From the IMG/VR virus record IMGVR_UViG_3300043675_000007, positions 1 through 64,000 of that record: a stretch of 64,000 nt of DNA; one strand, written 5' to 3'. The stretch comes from a virus. Below are positions 19,115-27,557 of this stretch, piece by piece. The notes below the pieces were generated by a model. That model was given only the letters and a program-made list of their open reading frames with translations, was not told the DNA's origin and searched no databases. Made by a program: the position numbers and the translations under genes. How positions within the stretch are numbered: the first letter of the stretch is position 1; every line of letters begins with the position of its first letter.

Positions 19115-19545
19115 GCCGGCACACCTAAGAAGGCCTTCTGCTCCGCGGTGAGTTTCAGTGCGATCGCCCGGGCCGGGGTCATCTTGATCGCGGCCACGTC
19201 CGCCGCGGACAAGCCGTTGGTCAATTGATCGTGGGTCAAGCCCAGCGCAGCCGCTTGGATGGGGCTGAAATTCAGCGCCTTGATGGCCACTGCGGGGTGC
19301 TGGCTGCCATTCGGCAGAGGGGAGCGTGCAGGCGGCGCCGGCGTCAGCGGTGCATCTCCGGTGCGGGCGCTCTCGACCGTGGCACCTGACAGGATCAGGT
19401 CACGCACCTTGAGCAAGTCCCACACGCCATCGACGGCGGAATAGGTTTCGGTCAACGCCACATCCTTGCCGGCGACGTAGTCGTACATCAGCTTCGAGTC
19501 TGGATTCCAGCCGAATCGTGGTTTGGGATTGATCAGGTTAGACAT
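19111..19545 (-). CDS. Unrecognised small virion-region protein
   Basis: 144 residues. The start at 19545 is chosen for its strong AAGGAG six bases upstream; a longer frame to 19599 has no such signal. It has a Tyr/Asp-rich N-terminus (NPDSKLMYDYVAGKDVALTE), a Pro-rich linker near residue 75 and a helical C-terminus with Ala repeats (LTHDQLTNGLSAADVAAIKM). Likely structural or assembly-related by location. Confidence 0.65.
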   Translation of the reverse strand: MSNLINPKPRFGWNPDSKLMYDYVAGKDVALTETYSAVDGVWDLLKVRDLILSGATVESARTGDAPLTPAPPARSPLPNGSQHPAVAIKALNFSPIQAAALGLTHDQLTNGLSAADVAAIKMTPARAIALKLTAEQKAFLGVPA

Positions 19546-19599
19546 AAGAAGCTCCTTCGGAAGTAGATGGGCAAACTCAAGTAGCCAAAGTGCCGCCAT

Positions 19600-20322
19600 T
19601 TACCAGCGGCCGCGCCTGCGGCGAAAAATTGAGAAGCGCACATCGCCCCAGTCGCGGTTCGCATCGAGCGCGAGCGCGAGCTGTCCGCCGGTGTTGCGCG
19701 GGTTCGGGTCCGAGCCCCGGTAGTAGTTTTGCAGCACCTCGTATCGGCCCGCGTTGAACTTCATCGCGAGCTTTGCCGCCATCCCCGCGTGCAAGGCCTC
19801 GAGCATCTCGGGGCGGGTCTGCAGCTGCCCCGATAGGTCATCTGAGGGCTGCGAGGTGTTCATCATCGCCCAGTAGAAAATCTGATCCGTATTGTTCTCA
19901 GGGCTGCGCCACATGGTGAGCACGCACTGGTTGTACTGCCGGTCGATCAAATAGCGATCGGGGCGGCCCAGCTGGCTCTTGTCCGGAATCTCCAAGTACT
20001 CATCGCGAGACATCGGATTGATTGGTGTATCGCGCCCGTCGCGCCGCAAGATCGCATCCTGCACGGTGAGCACCCCCACGGGCAGCGTGACGGTCGGGCC
20101 GGTGATCACATTGGTGGTGAGGCTTTGCTGAAGGAACTGATAGGTGCGGATGCCAAGACCCAACCACTCGGAGTTGAGCATGAGGAAGAGGCTGCGCAGG
20201 AACGATTCGATGTGATCGTTCCCGATCGCCTTCGCAGCCACGCCGGCGCGCTCGAAGCACTCGCTGGAGATGGTCGCAAGATCCGGCGAGTAGTAAGCGA
20301 TGTTGCCGGTGATGCCGGGCAT
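19600..20322 (-). CDS. Phage adaptor / head-tail joining protein
   Basis: 240 residues. Typical adaptor landmarks: CFERAGVAAKAIGNDH, LFLMLNSEWLGLGIRTYQFL, PVGVLTVQDAILRRDGRDTP, SQLGRPDRYLIDRQYNQCVL, then GMAAKLAMKFNAGRYEVLQN. The family forms the ring beneath the portal in podoviruses. It ends in an unusually Arg-rich tail (RRRRGRW). The next upstream gene lies 4 bp away, suggesting one operon with the capsid genes. Confidence 0.8.
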   Translation of the reverse strand: MPGITGNIAYYSPDLATISSECFERAGVAAKAIGNDHIESFLRSLFLMLNSEWLGLGIRTYQFLQQSLTTNVITGPTVTLPVGVLTVQDAILRRDGRDTPINPMSRDEYLEIPDKSQLGRPDRYLIDRQYNQCVLTMWRSPENNTDQIFYWAMMNTSQPSDDLSGQLQTRPEMLEALHAGMAAKLAMKFNAGRYEVLQNYYRGSDPNPRNTGGQLALALDANRDWGDVRFSIFRRRRGRW

Positions 20323-20326
20323 GGCC

Positions 20327-20890
20327 TTACGCTCGCGCCAGGCCCTGAACTACCTCGAGCGTGATGCTGCCGGCCGTCAGTGCCGTGACGTGGAGGCGCA
20401 CCGCCATGCAAGGCGTCGTCAAGGATGCTGATTGGCGGGTCGTCGCTGCGGTCAAGGCGGCTTGCAGTGGAAAGACGCGAAGCGCGATCGCTTCGGTGTA
20501 CGGCGTACCGATCAGCGCGCCCGTGTTGCCCACCGCGTAGGTGAGGCTCGTCGGGGTCGGCGTGGAGACCACCGTCTGATCGCCATCGAGGTTCGGATCT
20601 CCACTGTTGAAGACCTTCACCGCATCGTTGGCGAGAAGGCCATGCGGATTGGCAAAGACGATGGTTGCAACAGCGGCTACGCGGATGAGCGAGAGCAGGT
20701 TGTTGCGAGTCGTCTTGCCCTGATTCGGATTATCCGGCGTGTACTCAACAGAGTATGTCGCCGCGGCGCTTGCATCCTCGGAGAGTGATGCGAAGAGGCC
20801 TAGGTTGAAATTGGTCTGGACATAGTCCACGGGCAACCACGGGGAGACGCCGGGTGCGCCCGTGATGGTGGCTTTGATGGGTGATCGCAT
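20327..20890 (-). CDS. Unrecognised virion-region protein
   Basis: 187 residues, mostly beta strands with Thr/Ala-rich turns (VSPWLPVDYVQTNFNLGLFA, LRVFPLQAALTAATTRQSAS). Its location between capsid-proximal genes and the adaptor suggests a head completion or decoration protein, but there is no diagnostic motif. Small spacing (about 10 bp) on both sides. Confidence 0.65.
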   Translation of the reverse strand: MRSPIKATITGAPGVSPWLPVDYVQTNFNLGLFASLSEDASAAATYSVEYTPDNPNQGKTTRNNLLSLIRVAAVATIVFANPHGLLANDAVKVFNSGDPNLDGDQTVVSTPTPTSLTYAVGNTGALIGTPYTEAIALRVFPLQAALTAATTRQSASLTTPCMAVRLHVTALTAGSITLEVVQGLARA

Positions 20891-20900
20891 CGAATTCTCC

Positions 20901-21218
20901 TTACCGGCGCATCAGCGGCTGCCCTGCCGGCATGCCCGTGGTGGCCATAGCCGGGGCTTGCGGGGCAGCGGGTGCTGGCATCGGCCCAGCGGTCGGGCGC
21001 GGCGCAATCACAGGGGCGGTGACCGGCGTGCCGCCAGACATGATCTGCGGCTGTGGCCCTGACGGGTTGTAGATGGGCGCGCCTTGCTGGCCCATGGTGG
21101 GTTGCGGCCGAGTCGGGACCTGAGGTAACACCGGACTTGTCATCGGCCGCTGCACCTGGGGCTGCTGGCGCATGCCAGGGCCCATCTGCATATCGTCTCT
21201 GATGCTGCGTGATGCCAT
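20901..21218 (-). CDS. Pro/Gln/Met-rich low-complexity small protein
   Basis: 105 residues, almost entirely Pro, Gln, Met, Gly and Ala, with no predicted fold. Internal repeats such as APRPTAGPMPAPAAPQAP. The ATG at 21218 lies 5 bp after the stop of the preceding gene. Disordered linkers like this are found among phage virion proteins, but the role here is unknown. Confidence 0.6.
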   Translation of the reverse strand: MASRSIRDDMQMGPGMRQQPQVQRPMTSPVLPQVPTRPQPTMGQQGAPIYNPSGPQPQIMSGGTPVTAPVIAPRPTAGPMPAPAAPQAPAMATTGMPAGQPLMRR

Positions 21219-21223
21219 CGCTT

Positions 21224-22132
21224 TTAAGCCGGTGTCACGCCAAAGAGCGTCACCTGCGTGGAAGCATCGACCGGCTTGATGAGCGCCGAGTAGAAGCTCG
21301 AGCCGTTCAAAGCGGCGGTGGCCGTCACCGTGCCGCGCACATCTCCGGTGGTGGAGGTAGCCGGGCTCGTGACATCCGCCTTAACAAAAGTCGGCACATC
21401 GGCCAAGTCATTGAAGGCACCTGCGAAGAAATCACCCGACTGGGTGCGAAATGGCAGACCCAACACGTTGCCGGTTCCCACCGTGGCCGCGGTCACCGTG
21501 GCATTGAAGCTGAACGAGAGGACGGTCGAGAAGGCCTTCTTACCGGTGAAAGCCACCCCTGATGGGCTCGCTTCGGTTTGTGGCTGGCCATATATGTCGA
21601 GGCCGACGACCGTCAGGATGGCCGTACCGGTCCAGGCGGCAATGACGTTGCGCGCCACATCGAGAACACCGCCCACCGCGCCATTGATGAGGCCATTCAC
21701 GCCGCTGGTGACACCTTGCGAGAGCGCGATCGCATTCGCGGTGCCCAAGACCGGGGGCTGGCCGCCGACGGTGATGGTTGCCGTGACGCCATTGACCAGG
21801 CCCGCGCTGGTGCCATAGCCGCCGCCGGTCTGCGGAAAGCTTGCCGGGAGGAAGGGACACGTGGTCGCCCCGTTGGTGAAGATGCCATTTAGGACTTCGC
21901 CATCGGAGAAGGTGATCGGATAGATGCCGGATGCGCCGGCCCAGTTGGCAGACAGGGTGCCGGAGACCGCGCCAGCGGCGAGGGTTCCGGTGAAGGCCGC
22001 AGCACGATTGCCTACCGGCTTGAATCGGTAAAACTCGTGGACTTCACCACCGGGCTTGCCGGCCTGGTAATTGCCGAGCGCGGCGCGTCCGAAGAAAAGC
22101 TGATTCGCTCGAGACAGTAATTGGCGTGACAT
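21224..22132 (-). CDS. Beta-rich structural protein with the shared module
   Basis: 302 residues. N-terminus SRQLLSRANQLFFGRAALGN is a basic helix. Residues about 47-105 hold the dispersed beta module (AVSGTLSANWAGASGIYPIT then FSDGEV). The rest is Val/Thr/Ala/Gly-rich, with a Gly/Ala-rich stretch at 130-170 and a beta-rich end. It follows the capsid gene by about 90 bp, so it is probably a capsid-associated or decoration protein; unconfirmed. Confidence 0.65.
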   Translation of the reverse strand: MSRQLLSRANQLFFGRAALGNYQAGKPGGEVHEFYRFKPVGNRAAAFTGTLAAGAVSGTLSANWAGASGIYPITFSDGEVLNGIFTNGATTCPFLPASFPQTGGGYGTSAGLVNGVTATITVGGQPPVLGTANAIALSQGVTSGVNGLINGAVGGVLDVARNVIAAWTGTAILTVVGLDIYGQPQTEASPSGVAFTGKKAFSTVLSFSFNATVTAATVGTGNVLGLPFRTQSGDFFAGAFNDLADVPTFVKADVTSPATSTTGDVRGTVTATAALNGSSFYSALIKPVDASTQVTLFGVTPA

Positions 22133-22174
22133 TGAAAGCTCCTAAGCAGCCTGGGTAGGCATCGGTGTCAACGG

Positions 22175-22202
22175 AGGGGGTTGCCTCTTCGGCTCACCCC
22201 CT
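22175..22202 (-). terminator. Hairpin between capsid gene and the next gene (attenuator-like)
   Basis: Inverted repeat AGGGGGT ... ACCCCCT enclosing an inner GCC/GGC pair and a TCTTC-type loop, in the 87-bp gap after the capsid gene. No U tract follows on the minus strand, so full termination is doubtful; it may reduce read-through or protect the capsid mRNA. Confidence 0.4.
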
Positions 22203-22219
22203 GGACAGTGGTCGAGGTA

Positions 22220-23125
22220 TTAATTTCCAGAGGCGGCGGCACCTCGAGGATTCGTCCAGCCCTGGCTGTAGCGCTCGCTGATCTTGTAGCGCAGGTTGCC
22301 CGTCTCGAAGTCTCCCTCGAGGCCCTTCTTCAGGGAGCGGCGGTTAAATGCCCGCAGGCCATCCGGCACATCCGTGATCAAGAACCACTGCGTGGGGTTG
22401 AACAGATACCGATTGACGGAGAAGCCGTCGCGGATCGTGCCCAACTTGAACAGCGCATTGATGTTGTTATCGCCGGTGTCCGGCTGATACGGCGTCATCA
22501 GCAGACGTGCTGCGACGAATTGCAGTTCGGTCGGGATGACGAGCTTCTTGATCATCGCGCGCACCGGAATCTGCCGCTCATCCGTCCACTCAGCAATCTG
22601 GATGCTGATCTGCTCCAAGGCCGCTTCCGACAATTGCGCGGATGTAGCGAGCATGTTGGACAGGACCCCTCCGCCGCCAAGTGGGTGCGCGGTGGAGAAA
22701 AGTGGGACTTGATCGCCGCCCGGATTGGTGGCCGAGAAACCGAAGTTCAGGATATTGGTGCGGTTCAATTCCTTCGAGTACTTCATCGAGCGGCCCATCG
22801 CGCGAGCGATCTGGCTGCCCATGGTCAGGTACAAGTTGTCTTCGACCGCTTCCTCGGTGATGGCGACAGCCTTGACGATCGTGGCGTGCTGGTAGCGCGA
22901 CACGAAGGTTTCGAACATATCGTCGTACTCGACCGCACTGCCTTCGGGCTTGGTCTGCCCGGGGCCGGTGCCAGCCATCATCACGTCCTCTTCGTATGCC
23001 TTCTCGGAGGGGCTCTCGACGAAGATATCCGGCCAGAGGTCCGGATACTCCGTGTAGGCCAGGCCGACAACGGCATTCAAACCAAGCTGCAGTTGCTTGC
23101 GTTCGTCTGTTCTTAAGATGGTCAT
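22220..23125 (-). CDS. Major capsid protein (Mu gpT-like, HK97 fold family)
   Basis: 301 residues. Landmarks: VVGLAYTEYPDLWPDIFVES, SRYQHATIVKAVAITEEAVE, KKLVIPTELQFVAARLLMT, TQWFLITDVPDGLRAFNRR and ERYSQGWTNPRG, all matching the Mu-like gpT capsid family. No separate protease domain is visible in this gene or nearby. It follows the decoration-like gene and scaffold in the expected order. Blocks similar to two of its regions recur in a Tat-signal protein at 34096-34482. Confidence 0.9.
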   Translation of the reverse strand: MTILRTDERKQLQLGLNAVVGLAYTEYPDLWPDIFVESPSEKAYEEDVMMAGTGPGQTKPEGSAVEYDDMFETFVSRYQHATIVKAVAITEEAVEDNLYLTMGSQIARAMGRSMKYSKELNRTNILNFGFSATNPGGDQVPLFSTAHPLGGGGVLSNMLATSAQLSEAALEQISIQIAEWTDERQIPVRAMIKKLVIPTELQFVAARLLMTPYQPDTGDNNINALFKLGTIRDGFSVNRYLFNPTQWFLITDVPDGLRAFNRRSLKKGLEGDFETGNLRYKISERYSQGWTNPRGAAASGN

Positions 23126-23137
23126 GGTGCTGCGCTC

Positions 23138-23740
23138 CTAGTACACAACGCCGTAGCCAGCGACCGCATTCTTGTAATGCAGGAAGATCGAGACTATGGC
23201 TCGGGCGAACTGCCCGTAATTGTTGTTGGTCAGGAGTCGCAGTGACTGAACCTGCAACTGTTGATTGACGGCCGAGGCCGACAGGGTGGTCTGGTCGATC
23301 ATGTCGGCGCTTTGCCCCAAGGGGTTACCGACACCGATCACCACGTTGGCGGTGTTGCCGATGTTGGTGGCCAGGAGCCCTGAGCCCGACACCTGTGCAT
23401 CGAACAGCAGTTCCGGGTCATCGAACACGGAGGCTTCCGGTACCGATCCTGTCTGTACCGTCTGGCCCGACGTCCATTTGGGTAAGAACTGGGTGGTGCC
23501 GGTCGAGTCGACGAAGTTCACACCGTGGAAGGTGCCGATCGAGGGGTTCGCGCCGGCCGCGACCACATCGATGTTGTTGCCCGTGCCAGTGGGCTTGACG
23601 AGGGAGCCGCGGAAGATGTTGGAAGCCAACGCTCCCGCGATCGCATAGTCGGCCGAATTACTCGGCCGCATCACGCCCCCCGCGGAATGCTTCACTGGCG
23701 TGAAGCCCGACGGGGCGTTGATGTTTGCAGGGTTTGCCAT
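23138..23740 (-). CDS. Capsid-associated (decoration/stabilisation-like) protein
   Basis: 200 residues. N-terminus MANPANINAPSGFTPVKHSA followed by strands and a flexible Gly/Thr-rich middle (LVKPTGTGNNIDVVAAGANP). This layout is common for head proteins encoded immediately upstream of the major capsid gene. The spacing to the capsid start is 12 bp. No enzyme motif. Confidence 0.7.
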   Translation of the reverse strand: MANPANINAPSGFTPVKHSAGGVMRPSNSADYAIAGALASNIFRGSLVKPTGTGNNIDVVAAGANPSIGTFHGVNFVDSTGTTQFLPKWTSGQTVQTGSVPEASVFDDPELLFDAQVSGSGLLATNIGNTANVVIGVGNPLGQSADMIDQTTLSASAVNQQLQVQSLRLLTNNNYGQFARAIVSIFLHYKNAVAGYGVVY

Positions 23741-23769
23741 GTTTTGGTCCTTTCGGGGGGATTGAAGGT

Positions 23770-24429
23770 TTAATCAGCCTCAGCCGCTTCCGTCCGGGCT
23801 GGTTTGCGTGCGCGCATCCGTGCGAAATCAACGCTTACCTCGTTGCGATCCTCGACCAACGGCATCTGCGGGGTGGCCTCTGCCAGTCCCGGCTTTCTGC
23901 GCGTCACGGCCTTGGTGGCCACGTCGCGATTCTTGTTGTAGTACTGGTCTCGCTGCGCCTTCATATGCTCGGGCATCTTCATCAGCACAGTGGTCTCATC
24001 ACCGATCACATCACCGTGCTTCGCCAAGCGGCCAGTGAAGGACTCCGTGGGCAAATCTTCCTCGTCGATCTCTTCGGGCTTGACGAACATCCAGCCTTCG
24101 CGCAAGGAGGCGAGCAGGTTGGCATCGTCCCCGTGGCGGCGGCGGTGGCGGGCAACCCAGCAGAGCACATAACCCGGAGGGTCGGGGAAGGAGGGCAGGG
24201 AGTAGGCACGGCGCCAATTGCGCTGGTCATCCCGGTCAACGGCGGTCGCGGCGCTCGCATCCTGTTTCAAGGAGCGGCCTTGCGTGCGATCGACACCATG
24301 GACGTTGTTGGTCTTGGCGCGCTTCTGCGCCCGCTGCTTGGCGATCGCTGGGGCTTTCGCCGCTCGAGAGATGGCCTGCGCCTTAAGTTCCGTGGCGGAC
24401 GGGCCGCCGATTTCGATAGTGCTGCTCAT
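23770..24429 (-). CDS. Conserved capsid-cluster protein of unknown function
   Basis: 219 residues, basic. It carries PPGYVLCWVARHRRRHGDDA and REGWMFVKPEEIDEEDLP, a pattern seen in many phages next to capsid and scaffold genes. Helical ends, many Arg and Lys residues. Shares ATGA overlap with the scaffold gene stop, so it is translationally coupled. Possibly a head-assembly factor; not shown. Confidence 0.7.
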   Translation of the reverse strand: MSSTIEIGGPSATELKAQAISRAAKAPAIAKQRAQKRAKTNNVHGVDRTQGRSLKQDASAATAVDRDDQRNWRRAYSLPSFPDPPGYVLCWVARHRRRHGDDANLLASLREGWMFVKPEEIDEEDLPTESFTGRLAKHGDVIGDETTVLMKMPEHMKAQRDQYYNKNRDVATKAVTRRKPGLAEATPQMPLVEDRNEVSVDFARMRARKPARTEAAEAD

Positions 24430-25475
24430 CGGGATGATTGCTCCATGGAGACGGCTTCGCGAAGGAATTGGATGACGTCCCGATCGTTGTCGGGGCTCAT
24501 GCCCACACTGCGCATGGTCTTGATTTCTTCCGTGGTCAAGGTGCGCCGATTGCCTTGGGCGATGCGCCCGTTACCGGCGCCGCGGTCAGTGACGCGCATC
24601 GCGGGAGCTCGACCCCGCTCGTTTCGCGTGTCGCGATCGCGCCCCTCGTCATCGTCATCATCGTCACCCTCGCCAGGGCCATCATCGATCTCGTTGCCGC
24701 GCGCCTGCTTGCCCTTGCCCGTCATTACGGGCAGATCAGGGAACTTGGCTTTCAGTAGCTTCGCCACTTCCTTGAAGGTCTCGTCGGAATTGGCATCGAA
24801 CCCATCCTCGTTCAGGAGTTTGAGGAAAATGGTCGACGCGGCCGCCTTCTCAATCTCGTGCTCGGGGTCTTCCCACCAATCCTCATTCGCGAGGATGAAA
24901 CGGCTTCCGGCAGGGGTCGGGCCCTTCACCGGCGCCGCCTGGCGCGGCTGTTGGGTGCCGCCGCCTGGCTGATCCCCGCCGGCGTCGCGCCGTACCTGGG
25001 TGCCGGTCAATTTCGCGTGATACTCCCCATCCGCCTTGATCATCTTCGCCGTGATCTTGGCCACGGCCGCGGAGTCGCCTTTCTCATTGGCTTCGGTGAG
25101 TTCCGCCTCGAGCGCGGCCATCGCCTTCTCGTGGGCGTCCTTCAAGGCACTCGCCCCCCCACGCTCTACATCGACGCCACCTTCGTACTGCTTGCGCAGG
25201 TCCGCGATCTCGCGCTGGTGTTGCGCCTGGCTGTCGGCGAGCTTCTGGTCAAACTGTTTGGTTAAGGAGCGCTGCATGCGCGTCATGCGCTTGAACAGTT
25301 CCTCTTCGGTCTTGGAGCGTTTGCCGCCGCGAGCGCGGTCATCATCGTCCCGTACCTGAGAAGCAATGTCGGAGCGTGGTGCCCGGCGTGCCACCGCTTT
25401 ACCGGCGTCCGCCTCGCTTAAGTCGACACTGATTTCCCTCTCAGGAGCTGATCGCGCCTGGCTTTCGTTGGCCAT
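24426..25475 (-). CDS. Scaffold-like protein
   Basis: 349 residues, highly charged. N-terminal disordered region, then a coiled coil from about residue 55 to 170 (EEELFKRMTRMQRSLTKQFD and EKAMAALEAELTEANEKGD), a Gly/Pro linker, and an acidic run (DDDDDDEGRDRDTRN) before a basic C-terminus. These are typical of phage scaffolding proteins, and it lies upstream of the capsid cluster. It is the first gene after dyad element b, about 60 bp away. Confidence 0.7.
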   Translation of the reverse strand: MANESQARSAPEREISVDLSEADAGKAVARRAPRSDIASQVRDDDDRARGGKRSKTEEELFKRMTRMQRSLTKQFDQKLADSQAQHQREIADLRKQYEGGVDVERGGASALKDAHEKAMAALEAELTEANEKGDSAAVAKITAKMIKADGEYHAKLTGTQVRRDAGGDQPGGGTQQPRQAAPVKGPTPAGSRFILANEDWWEDPEHEIEKAAASTIFLKLLNEDGFDANSDETFKEVAKLLKAKFPDLPVMTGKGKQARGNEIDDGPGEGDDDDDDEGRDRDTRNERGRAPAMRVTDRGAGNGRIAQGNRRTLTTEEIKTMRSVGMSPDNDRDVIQFLREAVSMEQSSR

Positions 25476-25534
25476 TGAAGATACCTCGGTGGATTGACCC
25501 CCGAGAATCTATGCGTGTTGGAACTGCTTAAACA

Positions 25535-25549
25535 TGCCAGCAACTGGCA
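25535..25549. promoter_or_regulatory. Dyad element b: TGCCAG-CAA-CTGGCA
   Basis: Perfect 6-3-6 inverted repeat in the 87-bp gap upstream of the scaffold gene (start 25475). Minus strand reads GCCAGTTGCTGGCATGTTT. One of six related sites. Confidence 0.65.
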
Positions 25550-25562
25550 AACGAGGCGGCTT

Positions 25563-26063
25563 TTACGGGGCTACTTGCTCTGTGCCGATGGTGAAGCCGG
25601 CGGTGGCCACAATCAAAAGCGCCGCATTGGGCGTGATCTCGTGCGCGGGGATGGGCAGCGGGAAGGGCACGACCTTGATGTGCTGCAGGGCATTGATGGC
25701 GAGCGCCGAGCAGTCGTACGTGCCGCTCTTGTGCATCATCCGATCGATGATCATGCCGACGATGTCGCGCTCCGCATAGGCATCGCCGATCTTAGCGCGC
25801 AGGTTCGCTTCCCAATCTTCGTACTCCCCTTCAGTCACCTCGAGGGTGGCGCGGCGCTTCTTGATCCAGGCTTCGCTTTCGGGGTGGCGGATGTGGATGC
25901 CGCTGGGGACGCCGCAGAGCACATCATCGCGGGCATCGAGGTAGCGCCCGTCCTTGAGCACGCTCGCGCAGTGGGAGTAGCCCTTTGGCCCCTGGCCGAA
26001 CCAGGAGATCAGGCTCGAAGAGCGATCCGGTCCCATCAGGAAGTCGATGGCGAGTTGAGCCAT
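25563..26063 (-). CDS. Permuted papain-like (NlpC/P60 or YiiX type) protein
   Basis: 166 residues from an ATG at 26063 with GGAGG nine bases upstream. GYSHCASVL gives the His block and YDCSALAINAL the later Cys block, so the catalytic residues appear in permuted order, as in YiiX/YebB-type papain-fold amidases. SNTVWLS-like structural repeats are absent. It may process peptidoglycan or lipids during infection, or be a virion protein; no signal peptide is seen. It follows the frameshifted gene. Confidence 0.65.
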   Translation of the reverse strand: MAQLAIDFLMGPDRSSSLISWFGQGPKGYSHCASVLKDGRYLDARDDVLCGVPSGIHIRHPESEAWIKKRRATLEVTEGEYEDWEANLRAKIGDAYAERDIVGMIIDRMMHKSGTYDCSALAINALQHIKVVPFPLPIPAHEITPNAALLIVATAGFTIGTEQVAP

Positions 26064-26065
26064 TG

Positions 26066-26370
26066 TCAGCCTCCGTGTCCGATCTGCTTCTCGAGCGCCT
26101 CGGTCTTCGCTGCCTGCCCTTTCTGGTAGGGCATCCACTCCGCGTAAACGTAGGTGGTCGAAAGCGCTGCTGGTGGTTTCTCTGAAACAAAGGCACGTTC
26201 TGGAGCGCGAAAGGCTTGCCGGTGTGATCCAAACCTCCGACATTGAGATACCAGTTGCCGCGGCCCGGATAGGATTCCCAGCACCAGGCCACGGTCGCCG
26301 CTTCCGGATGACCCCAGTTCGGGTCGCGGTTGCGGATCCAGACCACTCGCCCGACGGTTGGTTCGATCAT
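26066..26370 (-). pseudogene. Frameshifted small phage gene (two frames needed)
   Basis: An ATG at 26370 (ATGA overlap with the GroES-like stop) opens a frame reading VGRVVWIRNRDPNWGHPEAA and GNWYLNVGGLDHTGKPFAL, then loses sense near 26185. A second frame then reads PPAALSTTYVYAEWMPYQKG and ends EKQIGHGG before a TGA at 26066. The two halves look like one protein split by a single-base shift at about CCTTTGTTTCAG. No slippery heptamer is visible, so a real inactivating mutation or an assembly error is more likely than programmed frameshifting. Confidence 0.6.
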
Positions 26371-26819
26371 ACGTAGAACTTCCAGGCGTTCGGATCGCTC
26401 GTCTCGCCGAGCAAGTCCGTGACCTTCATCACGATGATGCGCTGGTTGGTCTTGCGCAGGTAGAGCGACATACCGGTGTGCAGCTGGTAGAGCACGTGCA
26501 GGCCGATCAGCTGCTGCGGGGTCTGGACGCTCGGAAGGAAGTTGCAGAGCTCGATGCCACTCGTGGTCCTGCCCTCCATGCACGCAGGTCCCACCTTCAA
26601 CACGCGCCCGCACGTCACCTGAAAGGCATCCGCTTCTTGGGAGATGGCCGCGAGCACGATGCCGCCCTCGGTCTCTTCCTTCGACTCGATGGGCTCAACC
26701 ACGATGTTCCACAGGCCGGGGTTGAACGGGAAGCCCTCCTTGAGCAGGTCGGGCTTGACCACCTTGGCCCGCAGCGCTTCGCGCGCCGCCCGGTCGATCA
26801 TCAACGTATCGGTGGCCAC
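26367..26819 (-). CDS. GroES-like co-chaperonin
   Basis: 150 residues from a GTG at 26819 directly after the upstream TAA; an ATG at 26798 is possible. PGLWNIVVEPIESKEETEGG and CGRVLKVGPAC match the start and middle strands of Cpn10; LHTGMSLYLRKTNQRIIVMK matches the end. A mobile-loop-like insert with IVLAAISQEADAFQ follows the first strand. Phage GroES-like proteins replace host GroES to fold capsid proteins. Neighbours here are capsid-region genes. The stop overlaps the next gene as ATGA. Confidence 0.75.
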   Translation of the reverse strand: MATDTLMIDRAAREALRAKVVKPDLLKEGFPFNPGLWNIVVEPIESKEETEGGIVLAAISQEADAFQVTCGRVLKVGPACMEGRTTSGIELCNFLPSVQTPQQLIGLHVLYQLHTGMSLYLRKTNQRIIVMKVTDLLGETSDPNAWKFYV

Positions 26820-26820
26820 C

Positions 26821-27048
26821 TTACTTGCGTGGCCCTGGCTTCGCGTCTGCTGCATCCTCATCTCCACTGTTGATTGACTTGATCTGATCGCTGATCTTCT
26901 CGATGGTCCACTCGTAGGCCCTGCACTGGCCGACATAGCGGTGGTACTCGTCGTGATCCTTGATGCCCCCGGCAATCTTTTCTTTCAGTTCCTCGCGCTT
27001 GAGGTGGAGCATCTGGCGAAGGCTCGATAGGTATTCATAGCCCTCCAT
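26821..27048 (-). CDS. Small coiled-coil protein
   Basis: 75 residues from an ATG at 27048 overlapping the upstream TGA as TGATG. A charged helix (YLSSLRQMLHLKREELKEKI) is followed by CRAYEWTIEKISDQIKS, then an acidic tail. No known family; co-transcribed with the GroES-like gene. Confidence 0.6.
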   Translation of the reverse strand: MEGYEYLSSLRQMLHLKREELKEKIAGGIKDHDEYHRYVGQCRAYEWTIEKISDQIKSINSGDEDAADAKPGPRK

Positions 27049-27557
27049 CAGCCCAACTTCCCGGGGAGCTCGGCCGAGACGTTCTTGACGCTCTCGCTCA
27101 ACTTCACCCAAAAGGCGGTTGGCAAACTCGGTGAGGTTCCCAAGCGCAAACGGACCTTGTGGCGCGGTTTTTTGCCTCCCAGCAGCTTTCTAACCTGCTC
27201 CACCGTGAATTCTGGACGTTTGCGCCACCATAGATACCCAATCTCGCAAGTGCCGTTAAGTTCGGCGTGCACGGCATCGACAATGGTCTGGGCGCGGCTC
27301 TGCACGTCCTCGACGCTGTCCCCGATCATGCCGAAGTTGTAATAGACCACCCGTTGAACTAAGCGCACTGCGCCGGGGGAGTGACCGGGCTCAATCTCGG
27401 CGTTGTCGTTCGCAAACCAATCGAGCGGGATCTCGAAGTATGACTGCGGTGGCCCCTCGAGCTCGTACACGTGCGGCTCGGTGCGCAGATCCACGTTGGG
27501 CAGCATGGCGGCGAGGTTCGCCGTGTTGATTTCCAGCGTCTCACCTTTCTCAGACAT
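27048..27557 (-). CDS. Unrecognised phage protein
   Basis: 169 residues from an ATG at 27557 (8 bp overlap with the previous stop). It has a mixed alpha/beta composition with a clear Trp/Tyr-rich middle (YFEIPLDWFANDNAEIEPGH, VVYYNFGMIGDS) and a basic stretch (GGKKPRHKVRLRLG) before the C-terminus. I do not recognise the family. Confidence 0.6.
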   Translation of the reverse strand: MSEKGETLEINTANLAAMLPNVDLRTEPHVYELEGPPQSYFEIPLDWFANDNAEIEPGHSPGAVRLVQRVVYYNFGMIGDSVEDVQSRAQTIVDAVHAELNGTCEIGYLWWRKRPEFTVEQVRKLLGGKKPRHKVRLRLGTSPSLPTAFWVKLSESVKNVSAELPGKLG

